Of a DNA stretch of 64,000 nucleotides, positions 46,777 through 59,410 are shown in pieces; positions within the stretch are counted from its first letter, which is position 1; each line of letters begins with the position of its first letter. The stretch lies in assembly GCA_011009095.1 (NCBI GenBank), contig VTPC01089559.1:1-64000 (forward strand). Direction: 5' to 3'. The notes beneath the pieces are model-generated. The model was given only the letters and a program-made list of their open reading frames with translations, did not search any database and was not told where the DNA came from. The stretch comes from Ignelater luminosus. Lineage: Eukaryota; Arthropoda; Insecta; Coleoptera; Elateridae. Made by a program: the position numbers and the translations under genes.

Positions 46777-47819
46777 GTAAGATGCGTTTTAGGTACTTCG
46801 GAGGATGAGGGGGTGGCATCAAAATTTATGTCTGCAATAAAATGGGCGCTGTCAGAGGTTGTCTTTTGTTGTGATGTTAATCAGAATTTTTGTAAGGTGG
46901 TGGTTTTTCATTGTTTCAATCAGCTGATCATTCACGTTTTATATTTTTGGCAGATGCTTCATAAAAATAGATGATATAATGGTAGATAAGTTTTTTTTTT
47001 CTTGTTATCATCCAAACAAGATACAAATACTGATGATAACTTTAATTGCACTTGATTTTTGATTCGTATTATTTTACTTCGTTGTTACCTTTACGATAAT
47101 AATGTGGTTGTGCAATTAGTTCCATTAGTTCAAAAGTTTGATAAAGTGGGAAATTACGTTAGTATACCTTTGATTTACACAAAGACGAAGTATAAAGTGC
47201 TTCCAATCTATTTATACTGCATTTCACTTTCATTGGGGTGGGTTTACGTACTACACTTACAAACCATAAAGCTTTTCACAGGCTGTATATAACATTATTT
47301 CTTGATAACAGGTTTTCAATCAATTAAAAATGAATTGTATCTGAATATTTAAAATGCTGACGTCCATTGTTTATGTAACGTTGCCATCATCACCCAAAAC
47401 GATAACAACAATACTAGATGTAAACGGTTGATCCAATTGTCTAATTAAATAAGCGATGTCTAACCCGAGACTGCTTTCAAGAAATTTCTTCTATTTAGTA
47501 CAGTTTTCTTCTGCCGTTTAGTGCATTGCAGTAAATAAAGACATAATTAAAGAAAAATTTAAAATAATGAGCAGTTTAGCAAATTAAAGGCCCACGTTGG
47601 GCGCCAATCATTGCAAAAATTAAGTGTCTTAATTCTCTTTTTGAATGTTGAGAAATTTAATATGGAGTGTGGAGAATATTAATTGAAATATCTTTTAGCA
47701 AACAAATATATAAATGTCTAATTAAGTTGAAAAATTAAAAACGACTTTTGATAATACCGAGTGCTCAGTATTTACGAATATGAAAATATGTACTAAAAAT
47801 ATTGAACCTGTCCAAAATG

Positions 47820-48950
47820 AAAACATCCCATGGAAATTCTCTTGAGTCACAAAAAGCCAACAATTAACCAAAGCAATTCTTTTCTGTACACATACAACTC
47901 ATACAAGGGAAAATAAAAAACGAGGACTGATACTCGGTATAACAAGGCATCAATGTTGTTCCTGTAAGGAATCCGAATATAATGATCACCTCAGTTGATA
48001 AGGTCATACAAACACAATGCCAAAAGAATACCAAAAAGATATTCACACTGCCAAAATTAGTTGTCAACACAATACCAAAAATATCAAATCAAAAAGAAAT
48101 GATAATTAACATAATTATAAACTAAAGTTACAAAAAGAAGATGAATCATATTGATTTCACCCCGCAACGATATCAAGCAATGCTTCACTGTTGACAAAAA
48201 CCATATGTGATAAATCACCCGAAACAAATGGGAACTGCAGAACAGCATTTAAGTGCTAAATCCAAATGTTACAAATACATCCTAATGTCACCATGAATCT
48301 TTTACGATACTGAATATGAAGCTGGCCAATTCTTCACAAAGTATTACCACAACACAACAAAGAGAACTTAACAAATAGAAAATACATTTTACATCATAGA
48401 CATAAATTAAAATCATTCTAATCAATTCATCACAAAATGACTCGTACGGTAGACCACATGCAATGCAATACAATACAATCAACATACGAAATGAACTATT
48501 TACACTTACAAATAAACCGAGCACAAATTCCAATACATCTTGCAATACACAAAGTCAGGAACACAGACAGTGGGCAAGCCCAAAACGCAAAACTCCTTTT
48601 AAAAATTTGGCCAAATTAGATTCCATTACACTACAAAACATAGCTAATGTACAAAAGCAATAGACTAACAGAAAACAAAATCAAAGAGAGTATACCAGAC
48701 AGAAACGGATATCAATTACAAAACCCAGAAAATTGTGAAGCATCACAAGACCAGCTCAGACATTTACTTACAATGTCAAAAAATAACAAAAACAGGCCAA
48801 GCCAAAATTTCTGTTATGGTCAAAATCTACTGACACCGATTGCTAAGAATTTCGTCAACCTAGAAATAAAGAACTGTCTGTTAGCTAACCCAAAACCGGG
48901 ATTAATAGCCTTTTCAAGGGACTTAGCTGTGGCACAGTAATGGCTCTTTT
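47820..48950. other. G-poor, A/C-rich strand-asymmetric block with an unassigned open frame
   Basis: The plus strand is rich in A and C and very poor in G for about 1.1 kb, unlike its neighbours. In one plus frame, 48437-48940 is open except for two TAG codons (48617-48619 and 48641-48643); its last 97 codons end GLIAFSRDLAVAQ. I do not recognise this product. The reverse strand frames are hydrophobic shadows. Confidence 0.35.
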
Positions 48951-49299
48951 CTACTATTTTGAGACTTTTTACTGGTATCCTAAAGATCTCTGTTTAATAA
49001 AATGACTTACTGTTTGGTTGTAGTTTTGATCTATAGAAGGAGCTCTTTTTGTTACAGATGTATGAAGTAGATTTTTTCGCTATGGAGTTCCAGACAATTT
49101 GTAATGTCGCAAAGCTGAAAAACAACATCGTCAATATACTTACGATGTAAAATAAATTTTGATGCCCGCTTTGAGCTATTTTTCAAAAATTCAAATCTCG
49201 AAAACCCAATTCGCCCAATTCTTTTATCGTGTGATAGAACATTTAATCTTCCATCAGTTCTGATTTCGTTTTAATGTATGAATGAACGTTTAAAAAGAC

Positions 49300-50100
49300 G
49301 AGATCCGTATTCTAATCAAATACGAACTCGATTCCGGCCACACACCTAAAGAAGCATGGCACAATATCACTCTGGTATGACTGTGAAGAGCAAGAGCAAC
49401 AAACGCTCAAAGACAAACCGAGATCAGAAAGGCCGCCAGTGATCGATGAGCAAGCAGTACTCGCTGCTGTCGAAGCTGAACCGACTCTGAGCACCCGCAT
49501 GTTGGCTGCTGACTTCCACTGTTAACATATGCAAATCGCCAGAATTCTGCACAAATCGAAAAGAAGGTGCCCCATGAAGTGGCCCAAAGAAATAAGAATG
49601 ATCGTCTAATGGCCGCCCAACAACTGCTCCAGCGTCAACGGGAAGCCCCATTTCTGAACCAGGTAGAAACTTGTGATGAGAATTGGGTGCAGTTCAAGAA
49701 TTTTATCAACAAGAAACAGTGGCTTGCCCTCGAACAACCAATCAGGCAGGTGCCAAAATCCGACTGGCGTGTTAACAAGGTTCTTCTGTCTTCGTTCCTT
49801 CGGTCTAGCTGGGGTGGTCTTTTCGAATGCGACCCTACACAAAACATTGACTAGATCGGCTGGGAACGTCTCATTCACTTACTGTACTATCTTGACTGTG
49901 CCCAATCAGACTACTACCTGTTTGCTTTTCTAGCTCATTCCTTAGCTGGGGTACACTTTACCAATGTTGAGCAGGTCCGAGAGCACCTCAGATTGTATTT
50001 TGCTTCTAAACCCCAGACATTCTATACCTGAGGCACTTGTCTTTTGCCCACGAAGTGGTATCTCATGGTAAACCACAACGGTGCCTACTTTGAATCATAA
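49300..50100 (+). pseudogene. Decayed mariner transposase
   Basis: Pieces in successive frames match the mariner family: RYEFESGHTPKEAWHNI, SLKDKPRSERPPVIDEQAVL, then VPHEVAQRNKNDRLMAAQQL, VETCDENWVQF with the first catalytic Asp, then QSDYYLFAFLAHSLAG and FTNVEQVREHL, and an end like NHNGAYFES. The segment with the second catalytic Asp is missing. Multiple frameshifts show an old inactive copy. Confidence 0.87.
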
Positions 50101-52900
50101 TTGCATCCTTTATTCTTAATAAATAATTTTCTCTTGTAGAAATTTGAGTATCAAAACTTCTGTTAGATCCTATGTAAATCAGGAGAAGAATTATAACTAA
50201 TTGCAGCGAAACTCGTAAAACAAACCTCGTAAACTCAAGTTCACACAAAAGACAATATACAACGTGAATGTTTAATCTCGACTTTCAATCCAAATTTTAA
50301 ACAAATAATATAAATCTGACTTGACGATGACACAAGTTGGAACGGCATTTATTTGATCTTCAATGTTATCACATTCTGCTGTTGGTAAGTGATTTGCATA
50401 TGTTCAGGATGCAGGGAGCTTCTTCAAAGTTCTACAAAATGGCTGACGGAAAAGCAGAAAACGATATTTAAATGATAGCAAATTAAACATTTAGTTGTGT
50501 TCATAATATGATACTGAAATATCCCATTAATGATAAATATACACTGACCGAATTTATCATAAGACTAAGCGTGATCTTACTACTGCAGTATTCAACAATG
50601 TATTGAGTGTCGCATAGGGTCAGCTCTCTGGAATAATGGTGGAAGCGATACGCCTACTTACCTATAAACGAACGGTCTAAGTGTTCTCGAAAATCCCCGC
50701 TGCTATTATCAGAAATGTATAATTTTAGAAGGGATGCAAAGTCGTATAAAGGGAGTTGAAAATCCCGAAATCAGCACTTTAGTTATTAACCGATTATGAA
50801 TAAATTCGTCTCATATGTTTGTTTAAGAAGTTTGAAACTGAGTTGTTGATATCATGTATACAGAAAAAGATATTGACAAAGAAAAAGAATTTATTCGCTG
50901 AGCATTAACAATAATCATAAGGAAGCAATCCAACAGAATGCTATTATTTATTCATAATGGAATTTTCCAAGAAAAAACACAAGTCTGATAATCGATAACA
51001 GCTGCAAATCACTTCATGAGTCAAAAGTACAAAATTTGTCGCCAAGCTACTTGACCAAGCATACTTTGCACATGCGATATAAAATAATCCAAGGAAACAT
51101 TTTATTTGTGCGACTATTTTATAATTTTCTAATAATATTTGCATCTTTAAATGTCAAGTTCGTTAAAATCAATGTTTACTACGACTTTCACTATCATTTA
51201 TTGAAAAATGGTTTTTAGGTTACACACTATCATTCATTATTTAATCGTTTAAAGGGATCATATCTCCAAATAAAAATCAGATGTATCATTAGAAGACCCC
51301 TTTGACTCAAAGCTATAAGAAATCCAAGTATTAAAATTTTCTTGACTAAAATTCTCCTAATTAAGTATGACAGAATAGGAGTTATTAATCCGCAAAATTC
51401 CTTTTATTGACCCACAATTTTCGAGAAAAACATATCTTAATTTAGATTCACTGTACAGCTGCGTTGTTACTATAAATATTACAAAAGTCAAAGTAGCATC
51501 TTTGAATTTTAAACACTTCTATTGCTAAATATTATTTATAAACTGTTGAAAGTGAAATGAACAAAGGCGGTAACAAATTCTAATGTCTCTTCTTGTTTTT
51601 GTATTGCTTTACATTCAAATGTTTTCTGACACGAATTTTCTAGAGAGACTGAAAAAACTGATAATATTTAACGAGTTTGGACGGTTCCTGTTGCATAATT
51701 CGTTTTGTACATTTTGATTACACTTGCTTCTCGTAGGTTGCAAAATTTATTTTCATATTTTGTCTAGATGCTGTCTCTTTGGAGATACTGCCAATAATCT
51801 TGTTTGTTTATTTTTTAAAATACAAGTTATGCATATTATGGTATTATCAATGTGTTTTATTTCTAAATTCAAACTTGATGTTTTGACAATACTGGTGATA
51901 ACTAACAATAAGTGGAAATTTCTATGATGCAGTAACAAGAGATGAAAAGACAAAATTATATATTCATAAGTATAACGTAAGCAACTAATACTTTCTAGTA
52001 TAATACGCATACTATAATTATAATAAGAAATTTTAATGTTAATGTTATTTTTGATAAAGTATACCAAACTAGTGATATTGCGGCCTTATGCTGCAGTAAA
52101 ATTGATCGACTAAGAACAACTAAGATTTTTTTTAAACAATTGCTCTTGTTATGCAATAATACGACTTCCAGATACATACACTTACAAGTAATATCAAAAA
52201 ATATCTATATTAAAACAGAAATACTCAAAAAGCTTTCACGTCAAATTCCAACTCTCCTAGTAAGTCTCAAACCAATCGGAAAATCAAGAACAAGCTACGT
52301 TCATATACGATTTATCGTTTAAAATAGAAAATAAAAGGATTAAAAGCGACTTAACAAATTAGTACAGGAATTCAGAAGAATAATCGTGACTGAAAGATTT
52401 GGTAATAAAGTCAAGATTTCTATTTTTAAAATAATTATGTAATAACATCGACAAATTTTCCTTCTTTTTATGGCAAATCTTTCCAAGGAAAGCTTTCAAC
52501 AGGTTTTAGTATAACGAAAACTGCCACTTAGCTTTTTTAAATGATAACTCTTGGCTTATCAATGTACCAGTAATAATTTTCTGCAAAATACATATTTTAC
52601 TAAAATTTTAAGTTTAAACTTAAATGTAAATCTTCCGTGATTTAAAATCGTAAAAATTACAAAAGCAATTATTCCGAATGTAACAGGCTAGGGATTACAT
52701 CTGTTTTTAATATAAGAACTGCCGGATTTAAGATTCCTTCATTTTATGAATTTTCTAAATGCTTTTATTAAATTCAGTGTATAGTTTTCTTTTCAAACAA
52801 TCACCTAGTTGAATTAAGTCTATATGAGAATATCAGCAAAGTGATAAATTTAGTGGCAATAAAGAAAATGCAGCAATATTAGAACATCTGCGTAAAAGCA
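50101..52900. other. No gene recognised
   Basis: AT-rich sequence with short, unconnected open frames. No repeat ends could be paired. Confidence 0.45.
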
Positions 52901-53477
52901 TACAATTTTATGACGTTTTGTATTCTCGTGGTTTCAAATTTGAATAAAAAACTGTTTAGTGTTTTTAAAATCTTGTTTAGATTTTAATTAAAACAATTTT
53001 TTAAAACGTGCACAATAAAATAAATATAAATCACATGAGAAAAAATGCATTAAAAAAATACCATCGAGACATTTGTGACAGTTTCTGAAGCAACAGAAAT
53101 CAATCGAAGTCTTGTTTGGCATTTGTAGCTTTTTTAAATTTAAAATTAAAAAAATCTTTTAAAGTGTGAATAATAAAATATCATAGATTACTTCTTATGA
53201 AGAAATGAATTAAAGATACAATGTGATCGTTTCTGAAGCAAAAAAATCAATAAAGATCTTATTTAGTATTTTTGTTTTTTTTAAAATTTAATTAAAACAT
53301 TTTTTAAAACGTGCATTATAAAATAAATATCATAAATCATATGAGAGGAAATGCATTAAAAATATACGATCGAGACATTTGTGACATTTTGCGAATCTTG
53401 TTTAGTACTTATAGTTTTTTTTTAAATTTAATTAAAACATTTTTTAAAACGTGCATTATAAAATAAATATCATAAAT

Positions 53478-54214
53478 NNNNNNNNNNNNNNNNNNNNNNN
53501 NNNNNNNNNNNNNNNNNNNNNNNNNNNNNNNNNNNNNNNNNNNNNNNNNNNNNNNNNNNNNNNNNNNNNNNNNNNNNNNNNNNNNNNNNNNNNNNNNNNN
53601 NNNNNNNNNNNNNNNNNNNNNNNNNNNNNNNNNNNNNNNNNNNNNNNNNNNNNNNNNNNNNNNNNNNNNNNNNNNNNNNNNNNNNNNNNNNNNNNNNNNN
53701 NNNNNNNNNNNNNNNNNNNNNNNNNNNNNNNNNNNNNNNNNNNNNNNNNNNNNNNNNNNNNNNNNNNNNNNNNNNNNNNNNNNNNNNNNNNNNNNNNNNN
53801 NNNNNNNNNNNNNNNNNNNNNNNNNNNNNNNNNNNNNNNNNNNNNNNNNNNNNNNNNNNNNNNNNNNNNNNNNNNNNNNNNNNNNNNNNNNNNNNNNNNN
53901 NNNNNNNNNNNNNNNNNNNNNNNNNNNNNNNNNNNNNNNNNNNNNNNNNNNNNNNNNNNNNNNNNNNNNNNNNNNNNNNNNNNNNNNNNNNNNNNNNNNN
54001 NNNNNNNNNNNNNNNNNNNNNNNNNNNNNNNNNNNNNNNNNNNNNNNNNNNNNNNNNNNNNNNNNNNNNNNNNNNNNNNNNNNNNNNNNNNNNNNNNNNN
54101 NNNNNNNNNNNNNNNNNNNNNNNNNNNNNNNNNNNNNNNNNNNNNNNNNNNNNNNNNNNNNNNNNNNNNNNNNNNNNNNNNNNNNNNNNNNNNNNNNNNN
54201 NNNNNNNNNNNNNN
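53478..54214. other. Assembly gap (737 N)
   Basis: A run of N lies inside the tandem array, so the number of monomers is unknown. Open frames through it are artefacts. Confidence 1.
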
Positions 54215-55040
54215 CATCAATAAAGATCTTATTAACTATCTGTAGTTTTTTTTAAATTGCAATTAAAACAATTTTTTAAAACGTGCATTATAAAATAAAT
54301 ATCATAAATCATATGAGAGGTAATGCATTTTAAAAAATAGATCGAGACATTTGTGACATTTTCCGAAGCAAAAAATCAATAAAGATCTTATTTAATATTT
54401 TGAGTTTTTTTTAAATTTTAATTAAAACAATTTTTTAAACTGTGCATTATAGAATAATTATCATAAATCATGAGAGGAAATGTATTAAAAATATACGATC
54501 GTGGCATTTGTGACATTTTCCGAAGCAAAAAAAATCAATAAACATCTTATTTAATATTTTGAGTTTTTTTTAAATTGCAATTAAAACAATTTTTTAAAAC
54601 GTGCATTATAAAATAAATATCATAAATCATATGAGAGGAAATGCTTTAAAAAAATACGATCGAGACATTGTGATAGTTTCTGAAACAAAAAATCAATAAA
54701 AGCTGTTTAGTACTTTTACAGGTTTTTACTAAAGTCAATTAAAACAATTTTTTAAAGCCTACGTAATAAAATTTCATACTGTAATGTTCTGTTTATATAA
54801 AACGTTTATTTATATTTAATAATATTTATTTTCACTTAGTTTATTACAATTTATTTCCAGTATTTATTTACACTAAATTATTTATTTATTTATGTACAGA
54901 AGAATTTATTTATCACTGTATAACATTTATTTCGTTCGTAACTACTAGCTGCTTGACTGTTGAACTGGCTTCTGCTCGGTCAACGCCGCCTTATATTCGT
55001 TTCCGCGTGGTTCTTGATGAGCCCAGAAAGTTCGCGTTCC

Positions 55041-55053
55041 TTCTGGAACATTC
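55041..55053. promoter_or_regulatory. Heat-shock element 1 in solo LTR
   Basis: TTC-TG-GAA-CA-TTC has three alternating nGAAn units, the HSF trimer site. A further GAA-AG-TTC pair lies just upstream (55026-55033). Confidence 0.75.
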
Positions 55054-55128
55054 GACGGTAGAAGGTCTCGATAGTTCGAGATTTCTCCGGCACATTCGAC
55101 CAGCTTGTTCGAGACTGTTCGGGACTTT

Positions 55129-55141
55129 TTCTAGAATATTC
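55129..55141. promoter_or_regulatory. Heat-shock element 2 in solo LTR
   Basis: TTC-TA-GAA-TA-TTC is again a perfect three-unit element, 88 bp after the first and close to the LTR 3' end. Confidence 0.75.
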
Positions 55142-55710
55142 TAGGGGTGGCGCGTTACAATACTTTACCTGTGAGGAAATACATTAAAAAATCTGTTTAG
55201 TAGTTTTATTTTATTTTATTTTTTTAATTTTAACTAAAACAATCTTAAAGCAGTGATAATAAAATATTCCGAAGCAAAGAAATCAATAAAAATGCATTAT
55301 TTCTAAACTCTTTTAAATTTCATTTAAAACAACTTTCAATGCATGCACAACAAAATATAAATCACCGGAGGAAATGCATTAAAAAAATACGATCGAGACA
55401 TTTGTGACATTTTCCGAAGCAAAAAGATCAATAAAAATCTGTGTAGTATTTTTAAATATTTTTTAAATTTTAATTAAAACAATTTTTTGAAGAGTACATA
55501 ATAAAATATCGTAAATAACTTGTGAGGAATCGCGTTACAACAATACGATCGAAAGATACAGTTTTAAAGCAAGAAACAAAAATTAATGAAACTCAGACAA
55601 TGAAGGAAAATCGCAGCAAATTACAGAAATCGAAGAGACGTCGGCATGTAACAGAATATTATTTATAAATATTATAGGCGAAAAAATGCATTTAATAAAT
55701 ACGATCGGAA

Positions 55711-57377
55711 AATTTGAAAGTCACCTTACCAATCCGCCCAATTTTCATTCATGGGTGATTTCATTAGTCTTAACGATTTTGTTGCAATTCAGTTTTTCAA
55801 ATTAGTTTGGATAGTTCTAAGATAATAAACAAAACTAGTCGTAGAATCGAACCTTGTGGAACACTAAAGTGTATAATATTGTTATCGAAGCGGAAATTCT
55901 TAAAAATCTAGGGAACTTTAATAGTAGATTTGATTATCAACCCATTTGAAGCGTACTAAACGTCCTTGCAACACGTTCTAACGTAATATACTACATACTT
56001 TTATACAAGAATACTGTATCACTATTAGATGAATTCAATTTGTTTCCAATATAAATTTTTTGTACGTCGCTATCTTTTATTGAATAAAAATGTATAAAAT
56101 CGTTTTGGATTTCATTTTCAATTTCCACATTTTAGACATTCAGGTATATAAGTGAAAAAAAAATGTTTGCATGTCAGGGAAATGTGCGGTATTTAACTGT
56201 GTAATTGAAATCGCTAGGGTATAAACAGTTGAAATTTTCCAATTTTGATCGTAGTCAAATCCCATCCGAATGGAAATAATTGCTGCTGCACACGTTATTT
56301 TATACTTGATTTTGAAAAAATTACATTTACGCATGAAATGATCCTTATAATTGATATAGAAGGATTATTGGGAATCGTTTTGATTTATTACTTTTATGTT
56401 GGTATTTGTTTTATATAAATCCGTGTTCACTGATTTAAAGAACATTAATTTTTTAAAAATTTAAGGATTCATTGCAAAAAAACATAATGATGTAATATTT
56501 ACCCTGATAAATTTGCTTAGCAGGACACGACTATAGTACCTACCTTCCATTTTCAGAACCACTTTCGATGCATTTTTTTTATATAAAAACCATTAACAAA
56601 GTGATGTTTCCAGCTGCCTTTTTTAGTTAATTTCTTGGTGGCCTAATGCACCTTGTTGTACTTTGGCTAGATAGTTCTAACAAAAAATGACTAGTTTTTA
56701 ATTAGTTCTTCTTAATTTTGATCCAAACATGCAATTTTTCCTACACTCACTGTGGTAGTTCCATTTTCTAAACACACGTTTTAGTAGAACTTAAACTTGA
56801 ATCGCACCTGTTGAAATATAATGATTGTGATTTGTTGGGGTCATTATAGGTTAAGATATAAATTAAATGAACCGGAAATACGAAAATATTTTAGAGGACA
56901 TTTCTCCTGGTACACCAGTATAATAAAGGTTAATAGGATGTAATTAAATGTAGTTGTACTTTTTGAAGTCTTATTTTTAGATCTCTATCGATTCTACAGG
57001 GTGTTCATTTTTATTGATGTTTGGTATTTAGTAATTTTAAGATTACTTTTCATATCACGTTAATCTTAAAGGAAACGTTTCTATTTTTTTTGTCGCGCGA
57101 CAAATTTAGAAAATCCATTTAGCATGAACACATTTGTATAACATAATGGATACTATATTGGAAGAACCGTTCACCGATAACAATAAATCTTGAATCCTTA
57201 GATAGCACTTGATGGTCTTAAGACATTATCAGATTAGCTTCAGATGCATTGATTCATATTAGAAATAGTACAGAAACATCAACGATAGCTATAATTAAGT
57301 ATTTGTTGCAAGTTGTGGAATTTACAGTTGTACGCAACAAATCTTGTCTTCAGTAGGTGAGAATCTCTAATAAAGGG
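55711..57377. other. No gene recognised
   Basis: AT-rich sequence. ACAGGGTGTTCATTTTTATT near 56997 resembles a MITE end without an identified partner. Confidence 0.4.
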
Positions 57378-58671
57378 TTTTCCAATAAGAGGTGTTATTT
57401 TGAATAGCCCGCTATTTCGGTAGATGTCACTTTTGAAGCTATCATTTTTTGACATTTGACAAGTAGAAACTACGCCATTAATAAATATGGAACGATACAC
57501 GCTTCAACAACGCATTGAAATTATTAAAATTCACTATAAAAATGGTGAAAATTTGGCAGAGACGGTTCGTAAAACTCGAACATTTTTGGGTCACCGTGAA
57601 GCACCTTGTCGGACCGCAATACAGAAATTGGTGAAAAAATTCGAGCTCTTGGGACAAGTTAGTGATGTGAAGAATAAAACCCGTGCACGTCGCTCAAGAA
57701 CAGCCGAGAATATTGCTGTTGTAGCCGAAAGTGCTAAAGAAAACCCAGGTTTGTCCATTCCTCGTCGTTCTTTGGAATTAGCCATTCCACAAACGTCATT
57801 ACACCGTATTTTGCATAAAGATTTGGGTCTTAAGGCTTATAAAGTCCAGTTAACACAAGAACTCAAGCCGGCCGATCATCAACAACGTCGTGTCTTTGCT
57901 GATTGGGTCGTTGAAATGCATGAAAATGATCCAGAATTCCATCGAAAAATCATCTTGAGTGATGAGGCCCATTTCCACCTCGGTGGCTTCGTCAACAAGC
58001 AAAATTGTCGGATCTGGGGCTCAGAAAATCCAAGAGTTATTGTTGAAAAGTCTCTCTATCCTCAACGTGTGACTGTTTGGTGCGGTTTATGGTCCGGCGG
58101 AGTCATTGGACCTTACTTTTTCGAAAATGAGGCTGGAGCAACAGTTACGGTGACTGGATTGCGCTATCGAGAGATGATTAACGATTTTTTATGGCCGGAA
58201 TTGGATGGTATTGATCTGGACAACGTTTACTTTCAACAAGACGGCGCTACGTGCCACACAAGCAACGAAACCATTGATCTTTTACGGAAAAAGTTTCCGG
58301 ACCGTGTTATCTCTCGAAGAGGTGATCACAATTGGCCACCGAGATCTTGTGATTTAACACCTTGCGACTTCTTTCTTTGGGGCCACGTGAAAGAGAAGGT
58401 CTCCACCAACAGCCCAGCGTCGATTCAAGACCTCAAAGATGGAATTCGTGAGGCTATCGAGGACATAGGGCAGCCACTTTGCGATTTGGTTATGGAAAAT
58501 TTCATGAAAAGGATATTGTCCTGTAAGCGTGGTCGTGGTGGTCATTTGCCTGATGTTATTTTCCACTATTAACGGCATACCTTCCTCTTTATAATGAAAT
58601 AAACATCCGATCATTTATATTAAAAAATGGCACTTTTCTTTGAATATCAAAATAACACCTCTTATTGGAAA
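57378..58671. mobile_element. Tc1/mariner DD41D (rosa-like) transposon
   Basis: A 25-bp terminal inverted repeat (core CCAATAAGAGGTGTTATTTT) is at 57378-57402 and, exactly inverted, at 58647-58671. The interior is a full-length transposase. Bases outside the 25 bp differ between ends, and TA is not directly adjacent on both sides, so the outermost end is uncertain. Confidence 0.9.
57487..58572 (+). CDS. Mariner-family transposase, DD41D, uninterrupted
   Basis: The 361-residue protein opens MERYTLQQRIEIIKIHYKNG and has an N-terminal helix-turn-helix pair for end binding. The catalytic Asp residues are in LSDEAHFHLGG (159), FQQDGATCHTS (252) and LTPCDFFLWGHVKE (294). The last two have 41 residues between them, as in the DD41D group known from rosa elements. 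It lacks stops and frameshifts, starts about 85 bp inside the left repeat and ends about 75 bp before the right one. It may encode active protein or be a recent arrival. Confidence 0.93.
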   Translation: MERYTLQQRIEIIKIHYKNGENLAETVRKTRTFLGHREAPCRTAIQKLVKKFELLGQVSDVKNKTRARRSRTAENIAVVAESAKENPGLSIPRRSLELAIPQTSLHRILHKDLGLKAYKVQLTQELKPADHQQRRVFADWVVEMHENDPEFHRKIILSDEAHFHLGGFVNKQNCRIWGSENPRVIVEKSLYPQRVTVWCGLWSGGVIGPYFFENEAGATVTVTGLRYREMINDFLWPELDGIDLDNVYFQQDGATCHTSNETIDLLRKKFPDRVISRRGDHNWPPRSCDLTPCDFFLWGHVKEKVSTNSPASIQDLKDGIREAIEDIGQPLCDLVMENFMKRILSCKRGRGGHLPDVIFHY

Positions 58672-58768
58672 GTCAGACACCACACACGTTTTTAAGCTGC
58701 TTGTTTTAAAATAATGGTTTATAACTTCGATTAGTTTATAACGTATAAAATAGATCTTGATTAATATA

Positions 58769-59408
58769 CACTGTGTCCAAGATAAGGATGCACAGCATGG
58801 GGATCTTGGAAACGGTAAGAGATACAGGATCGGTTAAATGGGATGAAAGTTGGCTCTTTATAGGAACTTTTTATTGGCATTTGCAAAATATGGATATCTT
58901 GTATACTTTCAGAGATATTTAAAATAAGTAGATTTCTTGATTTCAGTTATTATTTTTTCTTTTATTTATTTGAAGAGATATCGGAAAACTAAAACCACTT
59001 TTCCATTGCTACTTTTTGTTCTCTATTAAAATACGCTAACAAAATTCATGTACGTTTCGGTTTCGAGTAACCATCATCAACCTCATTTTTTTAAATAGGC
59101 GGAAAAACAATTGGAAATTGTTTTGAATAGCTCTTGTTGTCACGATTCTAATAATGGAAACATGATAGGGTTATTTTGGTTTTGATTTTGTTATGTTGAA
59201 CCAACTGTAATAATTGCTGTTCATCTTCAAAATTTTGGTTGAGCACATGATTCTTGACATAACCCCAGAGGAAAGAAACCTAACGGTGTTAGATCAGTTG
59301 ATTGTGCAGGCTAGGGTACTGCAGAATCCATTAATTTGTAGCATAAGAAATCAATCTCTTACCGTTTCCAAGATCCCCATGCTGTGCATCCTTATCTTGG
59401 ACACACTG
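58769..59408. mobile_element. Foldback element, family B, internally deleted
   Basis: The left arm begins near CACTGTGTCCAAGATAAGG and the right end is CTTATCTTGGACACACTG plus TA. The right arm is mostly deleted. The middle, read on the minus strand, keeps the same mariner catalytic remnant seen at 25570-25640. Confidence 0.78.
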
Positions 59409-59410
59409 TA

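Larger units (their letters stand above)
54780..55159. mobile_element. Solo LTR of a retrotransposon with heat-shock elements
   Basis: The 380-bp segment begins TGTAATG, ends CGTTACA (so TGTAA...TTACA), and is flanked by the direct repeat ATAC on both sides. It interrupts one satellite monomer, whose halves continue across it. The second half is GC-richer and holds TTCTGGAACATTC (55041-55053) and TTCTAGAATATTC (55129-55141), both perfect three-unit heat-shock elements. There is no internal retroelement coding sequence, so it is a recombined relic. Confidence 0.85.
52940..55710. repeat. Satellite-like tandem array, about 155-160 bp unit
   Basis: Diverged monomers share ACGATCGAGACATTTGTGAC, CCGAAGCAAAAAATCAATAA, AATTTTAATTAAAACA and AACGTGCATTATAAAATAAA. 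The CGATCGAGACATT landmark recurs near 53064, 53368, 54343, 54497, 54658 and 55390, with looser copies to about 55700. The array spans an assembly gap and is split by a solo LTR. Confidence 0.85.

Noticed and set aside
53451..54245. Long open frames on both strands
   Set aside because: They run through a block of N and are artefacts of the assembly gap.
55840..55890. Text reading RIEPCGT, similar to a phrase seen in non-LTR reverse transcriptases
   Set aside because: Too short, with no other reverse transcriptase motifs around it.
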